Assembly (NCBI GenBank): GCA_034003745.1
Contig: JAVEYA010000004.1
Span: 1-58,503, forward strand
DNA: 58,503 nt
Origin: JAVEYA01 sp034003745
Lineage (GTDB): Bacteria > Bacillota > Peptococcia > DRI-13 > PHAD01
Reading direction: 5' to 3'
Both the position numbers and the translations under genes were made by a program. This document shows positions 34,337 through 41,595 of the stretch, in pieces. Every line of letters begins with the position of its first letter. Position 1 is the stretch's first letter. The notes below the pieces were generated by a model. It searched no databases and was not told the DNA's origin. It saw only the letters and a program-made list of their open reading frames with translations.

Positions 34337-35779
34337 CTAGGCTTTCACGGAGTGGGAAGCGGAAGAGGTTTTGGTGAAGAGGGAAACCACGATAATCAAG
34401 ATAAAGGAAATAGCCAGGGCAATGAGCACGCGATGGGGTCCCAAAGCGGTAATCTGAGTCAGGAGAGCGCCGGCCACCATGCCGATTCGAGCGCCCCAGG
34501 GCGTGACTTTACTGTTTCGTTTACCTGCGACATGGGCTTCTCCGGGCCGTTCCTTCCACAGCAGGCCGACCACCAGCAGCGGGACCAGACCTCCGCCGGC
34601 CATCTGATAGGCTCTGGAGAACAGACTGAGGATTGAACTGGCATAAATGGCCGTGATGGCTGCAAAAACCCCAATGATGACAGTAAGCCAGCGTACGGTT
34701 TTCAGCATATCCTTATCGCTGATCTCAGGTTTGAATACCTTGACCACGTCATTGGTTAAGAGTACAGAGGCGGAGTTTAAGTTGGAATCCGCCGAGGACA
34801 TCCCGGCCGCCAGGATCAACAGGAAGATCATCACAGCGATGGAAGGCGGCACCACGTTCATCATAAACCAGGGCATGGCGTCATCCGGGCTCAGACTGGG
34901 ATTCATGGTGAAAATAATTACGCCGACGAGGGCGGACAGCATAACCATAATAATGGCGATAGTGCCCGAAGAGAGCAGGCCGTTTCTGGCTGTTTTGGCG
35001 TCTTTAGCCGCAAAGCAGCTCTGCCAGTACATTTGCGCCGCCAAGATACCGATACAGCCGGTGACAAAGTTCGTGGCCGCCGTGGCGTAACTGGTGCCGG
35101 CGAAGGTCCACATATTGGATTTACCCAACGTGGTAAGGCGGGCGCCGATTTCGGCAAAGCTGAAGTTCACCTGGGAGAAGGCAAAGCCATAGAAAATCGT
35201 GCCGAAAACGACGACCATCAGGCCCAGGACAAGGTCCATCCAGACCAGGGAGTGATAGCCGCCCAAAGTAGTATAGACAATATAAATGGCAGTAAATAGG
35301 AAGATGATTGGAATCGGATTGGCGCCGGTGATAACGTTGAAAATGGTACCGAAGCCTTTCGCCTGACCGCCGGTCCAGGCAATCATGATGCTGCAGGCCA
35401 AAAGCGCGGCTATTACGCGCGTTACTTTATCCCGTACCACCAAATCGTCCAGCATTTCTACATAGGTATTATAGATAAACCTTCCGGCAAAACCCGCGAA
35501 TACAAGTGCAAAAATGATTTTAGACCCCTGTTCGCCCAGGATGAAAAACAGCCAGGGCAAACCGGTGGAATACCCTCTGCCGGCATGGCCGACAAAGTTG
35601 CCGACCCCCATGATATTGGCAAATTCAGTGAAGAAGATTAAAAAGAAGGGAAGCGTGCCCGCGGCGATAGCATAGTTGGAAAAGCTTTGATCGGCTTTGC
35701 TTTTCATTTTGATGGAAATCCACAGGAAAAACAGGCCCAACACGATTGTGGCAATCCAGAGCATAGTGCCTAAAGACAT
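34337..35779 (-). CDS. Sodium:solute symporter family transporter
   Basis: 480 residues, about 13 membrane helices. The SSS signature appears as NLNSASVLLTNDVVK near 335-350 and as GIGGYHSL-like TTLGGYHSLVWMDLVLGLMV. The family includes PutP (proline), PanF and acetate/monocarboxylate symporters; specificity cannot be read from sequence. The flanking DadA-like oxidase suggests an amino acid or imino acid. The RBS GAGAGGAGG is 7 bases before ATG. The 105-base gap to the flavoenzyme stop contains another AGGAGG without a convincing gene. Confidence 0.88.
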   Translation of the reverse strand: MSLGTMLWIATIVLGLFFLWISIKMKSKADQSFSNYAIAAGTLPFFLIFFTEFANIMGVGNFVGHAGRGYSTGLPWLFFILGEQGSKIIFALVFAGFAGRFIYNTYVEMLDDLVVRDKVTRVIAALLACSIMIAWTGGQAKGFGTIFNVITGANPIPIIFLFTAIYIVYTTLGGYHSLVWMDLVLGLMVVVFGTIFYGFAFSQVNFSFAEIGARLTTLGKSNMWTFAGTSYATAATNFVTGCIGILAAQMYWQSCFAAKDAKTARNGLLSSGTIAIIMVMLSALVGVIIFTMNPSLSPDDAMPWFMMNVVPPSIAVMIFLLILAAGMSSADSNLNSASVLLTNDVVKVFKPEISDKDMLKTVRWLTVIIGVFAAITAIYASSILSLFSRAYQMAGGGLVPLLVVGLLWKERPGEAHVAGKRNSKVTPWGARIGMVAGALLTQITALGPHRVLIALAISFILIIVVSLFTKTSSASHSVKA

Positions 35780-35884
35780 AATTAAATCCTCCTCTCAATT
35801 TTATACAGACTGTTTTGAAGATACCGTTAGCTTTAAGCAAAGGAAGAATGCCGGTGCTGCCACCTCCTTTCTTGAAGGTGTCCT

Positions 35885-37108
35885 TTAACCCGAGTGCTGC
35901 AAAGTGTCTTGGGAGAGAAACAAACGGGCCGGGGACAATTCCTGCAAATCGTGTTCCTGCAGTTCGGCCGGCAGGCTGTTACCGGTAATCATTTGGGCGA
36001 TGATTTTTCCGGTTACGGGCGCCAAGGCGATGCCGTCGCCTTCATGGCCTGCGGCCAGGAAGAAGCCGGGCAGTCCCGGAACTTCTCCGATAAAAGGTTT
36101 GCCGTCGTCGGAAGCCGGACGCAGCCCGGCAAAGCTGCGGATAATGTGCACATTTTTAAGGAGCGGAATAAACCGGGTGGCTTCTTTGATCATCAGGTGC
36201 AACGCAGCAAAATGGGTGGTTTTCTCGAAACCGGCATACTCCCGGGTACCGCCGATAAAATAGTTGCCGTCATGGGTCTGGGAAAGGGAAAGACCGATCC
36301 CCAGTTCATCCAGCAGCGCCGGGCGGCCCAGCGAAAGAGTAGGATCCAGTTTCATCACGATATAATCAGCGCTCCAGACATTGGTTTGACCCAAAGGGGG
36401 AACCTGTTCGGTTACGGCAATCTGTCCGCGCTTAGGCAGGATGGGGACGTCCAGCCCCACCAGTTTGGTCACCTCCGGCGTCCAGGCGCCTGCCGCCACC
36501 AGAACTGTTTCGGCGATAAATTTTTCTCCGTTGGTAGACGTTATTTCCCAGCTCCGGTCCCCAATCATCCGGAATTTCCGGGGCGCAGTTCCTTTTTTTA
36601 CGGTCAGACCTTTTTGGCCGGCGGCATAGGCGAAAGCCCGCATGACTTTGAGGGGATTGACCTGAGAATCCAGCGGGCTGTATGTAGAGGCTAAAACATG
36701 CGGGCTGACGTGGGGTTGTAGTTTGCGCATCTCGTCTTTTTCTAAAAATCTTACATCCAAGCCCAGCTGCTGCTGCTGCTCCACAAAATTTTTCATAACC
36801 TTAAGCTGTTCCGGCGTTTCGATCAGGACCATCCCCCCCCTGGTTTCCAAATCCAACGGCAGCGGCAGGTCTTTTTCCAAACGGCGGTAGAGCTCAAGAC
36901 TGTACAGGGCCAGGGAAAGCATGATACCCGGTTTTTTGGATTGGAGAAAAATCATATCATCGCAGGAGCCGGAGGCGCCGCCGCCGATCTCCTTTTTCTC
37001 CAGGAGCAGAACTTTTTTACCGGCCTGTGTAAGATAATAGGCGCCGGCCAAACCGGTAATGCCGCCTCCAATAATAACAATATCGTAATGATGTTGATTT
37101 AATGACAT
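35885..37108 (-). CDS. FAD-dependent amino acid oxidase/dehydrogenase, DadA/sarcosine oxidase beta-like
   Basis: About 407 residues. It starts with the dinucleotide motif DIVIIGGGITGLAGAYYL, followed by LLLEKKEIGGGASG, an ADP-binding VLVAAGAWTPEV segment and the C-terminal FAGLRPASDDGKPFIGEVPG and AAGHEGDGIALAP. These are DAO-family hallmarks. It oxidises D-amino acids, sarcosine or D-hydroxyproline-type substrates. Related enzymes are beta subunits of HcnABC/opine or D-hydroxyproline dehydrogenases whose other subunits are the divergent genes to the right. The ATG with GGAGGTATTAC is chosen over a start 11 codons upstream. Confidence 0.87.
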   Translation of the reverse strand: MSLNQHHYDIVIIGGGITGLAGAYYLTQAGKKVLLLEKKEIGGGASGSCDDMIFLQSKKPGIMLSLALYSLELYRRLEKDLPLPLDLETRGGMVLIETPEQLKVMKNFVEQQQQLGLDVRFLEKDEMRKLQPHVSPHVLASTYSPLDSQVNPLKVMRAFAYAAGQKGLTVKKGTAPRKFRMIGDRSWEITSTNGEKFIAETVLVAAGAWTPEVTKLVGLDVPILPKRGQIAVTEQVPPLGQTNVWSADYIVMKLDPTLSLGRPALLDELGIGLSLSQTHDGNYFIGGTREYAGFEKTTHFAALHLMIKEATRFIPLLKNVHIIRSFAGLRPASDDGKPFIGEVPGLPGFFLAAGHEGDGIALAPVTGKIIAQMITGNSLPAELQEHDLQELSPARLFLSQDTLQHSG

Positions 37109-37198
37109 GTAATACCTCCAAACTTTAATTATGGAAGCCAATCCGACTACTCATCATTTAATGAGAAGCTCTTAATAATAAAATACCACAACTGTGCC

Positions 37199-37213
37199 AC
37201 TATTTGAAATAGT
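37199..37213. promoter_or_regulatory. Palindrome in the divergent intergenic region (candidate operator)
   Basis: ACTATTTGAAATAGT is a perfect 15-bp palindrome about midway between the divergent flavoenzyme and [2Fe-2S] genes, 38 bases before the -35 box of the rightward promoter. It is a candidate binding site for the FCD regulator at 33528. Confidence 0.4.
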
Positions 37214-37250
37214 CTAATAGCAAGTATACAAAATTTTTTCTTTTCCCGGT

Positions 37251-37278
37251 TTGAAATTGGCGGCAAAGACGATATAAT
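37251..37278 (+). promoter_or_regulatory. Promoter of the rightward redox operon
   Basis: TTGAAA and TATAAT with a 16-base spacer, about 70 bases upstream of the first gene. Confidence 0.6.
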
Positions 37279-37349
37279 GGAAAGTGAAAGCTACTCACCT
37301 TATGATGAGCAATTCAGCAAAAAGAGATCACACAACAGGAGGTAAGAAG

Positions 37350-37643
37350 ATGGACGCCAAGGAGCAAGTCTATATCTGCCGGTGTGAAGAAATATCCCGG
37401 CGGGAAATAGAAGAAGCCATTGCCAATGGGGCCACTACCCTGAATGAAATAAAGCGCTGGACCAGGGCCGGGATGGGTCTCTGTCAGGGTAAAATTTGCG
37501 CGAAAAATGTCTCCCGGATCATCAGCGAGCAAACCGAACAGCCCCCGGAACGGGTGTTGCCGGCCACAACGCGCCAACCTGTGCGTCCGGTTTCTATCCG
37601 GGTGATTTCGGAGACCAATCAGATAATTTCTGAGATAAAGTGA
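37350..37643 (+). CDS. BFD-like [2Fe-2S] protein
   Basis: 97 residues. The motif CRCEEISRREIEEAI (near 11-25), then GLCQGKICA (near 46-54), give the C-x-C...C-x(4)-C ligands of the bacterioferritin-associated ferredoxin fold. In multi-subunit amino acid dehydrogenases this domain is usually fused to the C-terminus of the alpha subunit; here it is a stand-alone gene. The ATG has GGAGG 7 bases upstream, while the frame is open 22 codons further with no site. It overlaps the DapA-family gene's upstream region. Confidence 0.85.
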   Translation: MDAKEQVYICRCEEISRREIEEAIANGATTLNEIKRWTRAGMGLCQGKICAKNVSRIISEQTEQPPERVLPATTRQPVRPVSIRVISETNQIISEIK

Positions 37644-37654
37644 GGAGGATGTTT

Positions 37655-38548
37655 ATGCAGGACTGGGGACGCTTGATCACCGCTATGGTCACTCCTTTCG
37701 ATGAATCCGGGAAACTGGATTTGGGCGGCGCATGCTCGCTTGCCGGTCAACTGGCGCAGGAAGGCGCCACCGCATTGGTACTGGCCGGAACCACCGGAGA
37801 AAGTCCCACGCTTTCCAAAGAGGAAAAACTGGCGCTGTTTCGCAGTGTAAAAAAGGCCGTATCCCTGCCGGTTATCGCCAATGTGGGCAGCAATAACACC
37901 TTGGAATCGGCGGAATTTGCCCAGGCGGCCCGGAAGACCGGCGTAGACGGCCTGATGACCGTCGTACCCTATTATAATAAACCCAATAAGGCCGGTTTGT
38001 ACCGGCATTATCAGACCATTGCCGAAGCAGGCCGGCTGCCGCTGATGATCTATAACGTGCCCGGCCGTACCGGGCTCAATCTTGATGCCGGGACGATTCT
38101 TCAGCTGACGGAAATTCCCTATGTCTGCTGCATCAAGGAAGCCACCGACGACTTTGCCAAGATCGCCTGTATCCTCCGGAACGCCCCTCCTCATTTCAAG
38201 GTTTACACCGGTGAAGACAGCTTAACGCTGCCGGTTCTGGCAGTAGGGGGGTATGGGGTGGTGAGCGTGGCCTCCCATGTGGCCGGACCAATTATGCGCC
38301 GGATGATCGATAGTTTCCTGTCCGGAAATATCGCCCTGGCGCAAAAATTACATCTGACTCTTTCCCCACTGTATGAAAGTTTATTTATGACGTCGAATCC
38401 TATCCCGGTCAAAGCCGCTCTAAGAATCCGGGGTTTTAACGCCGGGCCGCTGCGCCTGCCTCTCATAGAAGCGGATGATACGGTCATTGCCCGGCTGTCT
38501 GCAGATCTGGCCGGTTTGGCCCGGATGGAAGGAGCGGATAAAGGATGA
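37655..38548 (+). CDS. DapA-family lyase (dihydrodipicolinate synthase / N-acetylneuraminate lyase superfamily)
   Basis: About 297 residues, a TIM barrel. It has GTTGESPTLSKEEK (Thr pair near 44), YYNKPNKAGLYRHY (Tyr near 107), YNVPGRTGLN (Tyr near 133, Arg near 138) and the Schiff-base Lys in CIKEAT near 162. These are all the catalytic residues of true dihydrodipicolinate synthase. However, the family also contains pyrroline-4-hydroxy-2-carboxylate deaminase and other catabolic aldolases with the same Lys. The neighbouring Asd gene favours the first, the flavoenzymes the second. The ATG with GGAGG 6 bases upstream is chosen over one five codons earlier. Confidence 0.85.
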   Translation: MQDWGRLITAMVTPFDESGKLDLGGACSLAGQLAQEGATALVLAGTTGESPTLSKEEKLALFRSVKKAVSLPVIANVGSNNTLESAEFAQAARKTGVDGLMTVVPYYNKPNKAGLYRHYQTIAEAGRLPLMIYNVPGRTGLNLDAGTILQLTEIPYVCCIKEATDDFAKIACILRNAPPHFKVYTGEDSLTLPVLAVGGYGVVSVASHVAGPIMRRMIDSFLSGNIALAQKLHLTLSPLYESLFMTSNPIPVKAALRIRGFNAGPLRLPLIEADDTVIARLSADLAGLARMEGADKG

Positions 38549-38880
38549 ACCGGATTGAGCATCATATTGTATTAGGTGAACTGCCCCTCAAGAAGCAAGT
38601 GACGATTTATGTAGATAACCGGCCGTTAACCGCTTATGAAGGCGAAATGATCGCCGCTGTCTTATGGGCTAACGAGCAGAAAACGCTCAGATATACCAAA
38701 AAAAATCATCCCCGGGGCATCTATTGCGGAATCGGGCGCTGCACGGACTGCGTCATGACGGTGGACGGCGTGCCGAATGTGCGGACCTGCAAAACACCTG
38801 TGCGCGACGGGATGAAGGTAGAAACCCAGCGGGGGCTGGGGCAGTGGACAAAAGGAGAACCTATTCATGAAAAAGTTTGA
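38545..38880 (+). CDS. [2Fe-2S] subunit of a flavin amino acid dehydrogenase
   Basis: 111 residues, with a plant-type ferredoxin fold and the cluster motif YCGIGRCTDC (near 53-62) and a later Cys in VRTCKTPV near 78. It matches the small gamma subunit (HcnA, OoxA-N or LhpF type) that passes electrons from the flavin subunits. It overlaps the DapA-family stop by 4 bases and the next gene by 14 bases, so all are translated together. Confidence 0.87.
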   Translation: MNRIEHHIVLGELPLKKQVTIYVDNRPLTAYEGEMIAAVLWANEQKTLRYTKKNHPRGIYCGIGRCTDCVMTVDGVPNVRTCKTPVRDGMKVETQRGLGQWTKGEPIHEKV

Positions 38881-39979
38881 ATTGGCGGTCGTAGGCGGCG
38901 GTCCAGCCGGTCTTTCCGCCGCAATCGAAGCGGCCAAGCACGGGGTCAAGACGCTGGTAATCGATGAAAATGACCGGCCGGGTGGACAGCTTTTCAAACA
39001 AATCCATAAATTTTTTGGTTCCAGTGAACACCAGGCCGGAATCCGGGGGGTGGAAATCGGCAGGCGGCTCTTGGCCGAAACAGCTCAACTGGGTATTGAA
39101 ACCTGGCTCAATTCGGAAGTGGTCGGCATCAGCCCGGAGAAAACGGTCTGGGTAGTGAAAGACGGTACGGAATCCCTAGAGGTTCAGGCCGAACGGATTA
39201 TCCTCTCTACCGGCGCTCTGGAAAACGCCCTGAATTTCCCCGGCTGGACCCTGCCCGGGGTAATGAGTGCGGGGGCGGCCCAGACGATGATCAATATCCA
39301 CCGGGTGAAACCCGGCCGACGGGCTTTAATGATCGGTTCCGGCAACGTCGGGGTCATCGTCTCTTACCAGCTTTTGCAAGCCGGCGTGGAAGTGGCGGCC
39401 ATTATTGAAGCGGCCCCCCGCCTGGGCGGGTACGGTGTCCATACAGCCAAAGTACGGCGCGCCGGGGCGCCATTTTACGTTTCCCATACCATATCCAAAA
39501 TATTGGGTGAACACAAGGTAGAGGGAGCGGAAATTGTGGCTCTGGATAAACGCTTCCTGCCCATTTCCGGTTCGGAAAAGACGCTGGAGGTCGACACCAT
39601 TTGCGTCGCCACGGGCTTGACTCCCTTAGCGGAACTGGCCTGGTTCTTAGGATGCCGTTTCCATTTTATCCCGCAGTTGGGTGGTTTTGTCCCCGATCAT
39701 GACAGTCACATGGAGAGCAGTGTTCCCGGGGTTTATCTCGCCGGAGATATTTCCGGCGTGGAAGAAGCCTCCACGGCTATGGAGGAAGGCCGGCTGGCCG
39801 GTATCCGCGCGGCGGCGTCTCTAGGCCGCCTTTCCCCGGAGGAGGCGAATACGTTGGAAGAGACCGTTTGGGCGCGCTTAAACGCCCTGCGCAGCGGTCC
39901 TTTCGGCGCGGTCCGGCGCCAGGCCAAGGAATCCATCTTACAAAAAGAGGGGGCGATCGCCTATGACAGCGTCCGATAA
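38867..39979 (+). CDS. NAD(P)/FAD-dependent oxidoreductase, alpha subunit of an amino acid dehydrogenase
   Basis: 370 residues. FAD motif ELAVVGGGPAGLSAAIEA at the N-terminus, DENDRPGGQLFKQIHKFF near 30-50, a second Rossmann motif MIGSGNVGVIVSYQLLQAG near 150-170, and GVYLAGDISGVEEASTAMEEG near 290. It resembles HcnB/OoxA but ends without the fused BFD domain, which is instead the separate gene at 37350. It probably reduces a carrier or NAD with electrons from the DadA-like subunit. Confidence 0.87.
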   Translation: MKKFELAVVGGGPAGLSAAIEAAKHGVKTLVIDENDRPGGQLFKQIHKFFGSSEHQAGIRGVEIGRRLLAETAQLGIETWLNSEVVGISPEKTVWVVKDGTESLEVQAERIILSTGALENALNFPGWTLPGVMSAGAAQTMINIHRVKPGRRALMIGSGNVGVIVSYQLLQAGVEVAAIIEAAPRLGGYGVHTAKVRRAGAPFYVSHTISKILGEHKVEGAEIVALDKRFLPISGSEKTLEVDTICVATGLTPLAELAWFLGCRFHFIPQLGGFVPDHDSHMESSVPGVYLAGDISGVEEASTAMEEGRLAGIRAAASLGRLSPEEANTLEETVWARLNALRSGPFGAVRRQAKESILQKEGAIAYDSVR

Positions 39980-40508
39980 GAAACCGTCTACACCGCTGAA
40001 CCCACATCCCGGTGTCAAAATTTGTGGGGCGCCCAGCCATGCGGAAGTCATCCGTACGCCCGGCTATCCCCGGGAAGAAATCTGGCGTAAAGGCCCGGTG
40101 GCTTTTATCGAGTGCGTGGAGGAGATTCCCTGCAATCCTTGCGAAGGGGCCTGCCCCCAGGGAGCGATTACCGTAGGCCGGCCGATCACGAACCTGCCAG
40201 TCCTGGATGCGGAAAAATGCCGGGGCTGCCGGCTCTGTATCGCGTCTTGTCCCGGTTTGGCCATCTTTGTTAAGGATTACACTTACAGCGCCACAGAGGC
40301 AAAGATAACCTTCCCTTATGAATATTGGCCCCTCCCGGCCAAGGGGCAGCAGGTGACTCTGGTAGACGAGCTGGGGGAAGCCGTGTGTCCGGGGCAAGTC
40401 CTCCAGGTGATGAATACGGAACGCAATAAACAGACCCCGCTGATCACCGCCAGTTTCCCCAAAGAATACTTTGAACGGGTCAAGTCTATGGAAAGGCTTC
40501 GTTCATAA
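39963..40508 (+). CDS. Ferredoxin-like 2x[4Fe-4S] protein
   Basis: 181 residues. Cys motifs are CNPCEGACPQG (near 57-67) and CRGCRLCIASCPG (near 89-101), enough for two 4Fe-4S clusters, though the first motif is less regular. A C-terminal domain of about 75 residues has no recognised fold. It follows the alpha subunit with a 17-base overlap. The presence of a 4Fe-4S protein suggests ferredoxin-linked electron flow in this anaerobe, unlike aerobic homologues that feed quinone. Confidence 0.85.
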   Translation: MTASDKKPSTPLNPHPGVKICGAPSHAEVIRTPGYPREEIWRKGPVAFIECVEEIPCNPCEGACPQGAITVGRPITNLPVLDAEKCRGCRLCIASCPGLAIFVKDYTYSATEAKITFPYEYWPLPAKGQQVTLVDELGEAVCPGQVLQVMNTERNKQTPLITASFPKEYFERVKSMERLRS

Positions 40509-40567
40509 CGGACTGCAGCCGGTTATACTATTAGCGCAGCATCATTAATTCCAGGAGGAAAATACGT

Positions 40568-41593
40568 ATGAAAAAATTAACTGTCGCTGTTGTAGGCGCC
40601 CTGGGCGCGGTGGGGACGGAGATGCTCCGCACCCTTGAGAAATCCTCCCTGCCTCTCCAGGAGATCGTGCCGCTGGATATTGCGGCACATCAGGGCAAGA
40701 CCGTTTCTTTCCGTAATCAGCTGCTGACCGTTAAAACAGCGGAACCCGGCGCCTTCCGGAGTATCGATATCGCCCTTTTTTCCGCCGGGGAGCAGGCCAG
40801 CCTGGCTCTGGCGCAGGTAGCCGTCGCCGAAGGCGCCGTGGTCATCGACAACAGCAACGCCTGGCGGATGGACCCGGCTGTTCCGCTGGTGGTGCCGGAG
40901 GTCAATCCCCAGGCTGCCGGGGAACATCGGGGGATTATTGCCAATCCCAACTGTTCCACCATTCAGATGCTGGTCGCCTTAAAGCCGCTTCATGATCGAT
41001 TTAAAATCAAGCGGATTGTGGTTGCCACTTACCAGGCTGTTTCCGGGACGGGGCTGCCCGCCATCCGGGAACTAAGCAGCCAGGCAAAGGACTGCCTGGC
41101 AGGCAAAACGGTTACGCCGGCCGTATATCCGCACCAGATTGCTTTTAATTGTTTGCCCCATATTGACACTTTTCTGAAGAACGGTTACACCAAAGAGGAA
41201 ATGAAAATGTTCCATGAAACCAGGAAAATCCTGGGGGATCCGAATATTCTGGTCACAGCCACCGCGGTCAGGGTCCCGGTTTTCCGCTGCCACTCGGAAG
41301 CCCTTAATATCGAAACAGAAAACGCCCTGCCTTCTGTAGAGGCAGTCAGAGAACTGCTCCGCGAAGCGCCGGGCGTTGAGGTGGTTGACGATGTCGGTAA
41401 CAATCTCTATCCCCTGGCCTCACTTTCTGCCGGGGCGGATAAGGTTGCTGTCGGCCGGATCCGCCAAGACTTTAGCGTGCCTAACGGCCTGAACCTATGG
41501 GTGGTCGGGGACAACTTGCGTAAAGGCGCGGCTTTAAACGCCGTCCAAATTGCCGAACTGCTGGTGGAGAAAAACTGGCTGAAAAGGGAATAG
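40568..41593 (+). CDS. asd: Aspartate-semialdehyde dehydrogenase
   Basis: 341 residues. It has AVVGALGAVGTEMLRTLE (NADP-binding), FSAGEQASLALAQVA, the catalytic Cys in NPNCSTIQM near 131, YQAVSGTGLPAIREL near 158 and PHIDTFLKNGYTKEEMKM. It reduces aspartyl phosphate to the semialdehyde, the substrate of dihydrodipicolinate synthase. It is the last gene of the rightward operon, 59 bases after the ferredoxin-like gene, and converges on the AOR gene with only 2 bases between stops. Confidence 0.94.
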   Translation: MKKLTVAVVGALGAVGTEMLRTLEKSSLPLQEIVPLDIAAHQGKTVSFRNQLLTVKTAEPGAFRSIDIALFSAGEQASLALAQVAVAEGAVVIDNSNAWRMDPAVPLVVPEVNPQAAGEHRGIIANPNCSTIQMLVALKPLHDRFKIKRIVVATYQAVSGTGLPAIRELSSQAKDCLAGKTVTPAVYPHQIAFNCLPHIDTFLKNGYTKEEMKMFHETRKILGDPNILVTATAVRVPVFRCHSEALNIETENALPSVEAVRELLREAPGVEVVDDVGNNLYPLASLSAGADKVAVGRIRQDFSVPNGLNLWVVGDNLRKGAALNAVQIAELLVEKNWLKRE

Positions 41594-41595
41594 GG

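Noticed and set aside
35780..35884. GGTGGCAGCACCGG before the symporter gene as a possible T-box or a 20-codon leader gene
   Set aside because: There is no specifier stem, no terminator/antiterminator pair, and the GTG is too close to its AGGAGG to be a good start.
34327..37197. Shared 10-mer ACAACTGTGC upstream of the FCD regulator gene and in the divergent intergenic region
   Set aside because: Too short and not palindromic; one chance match in this much sequence is plausible.
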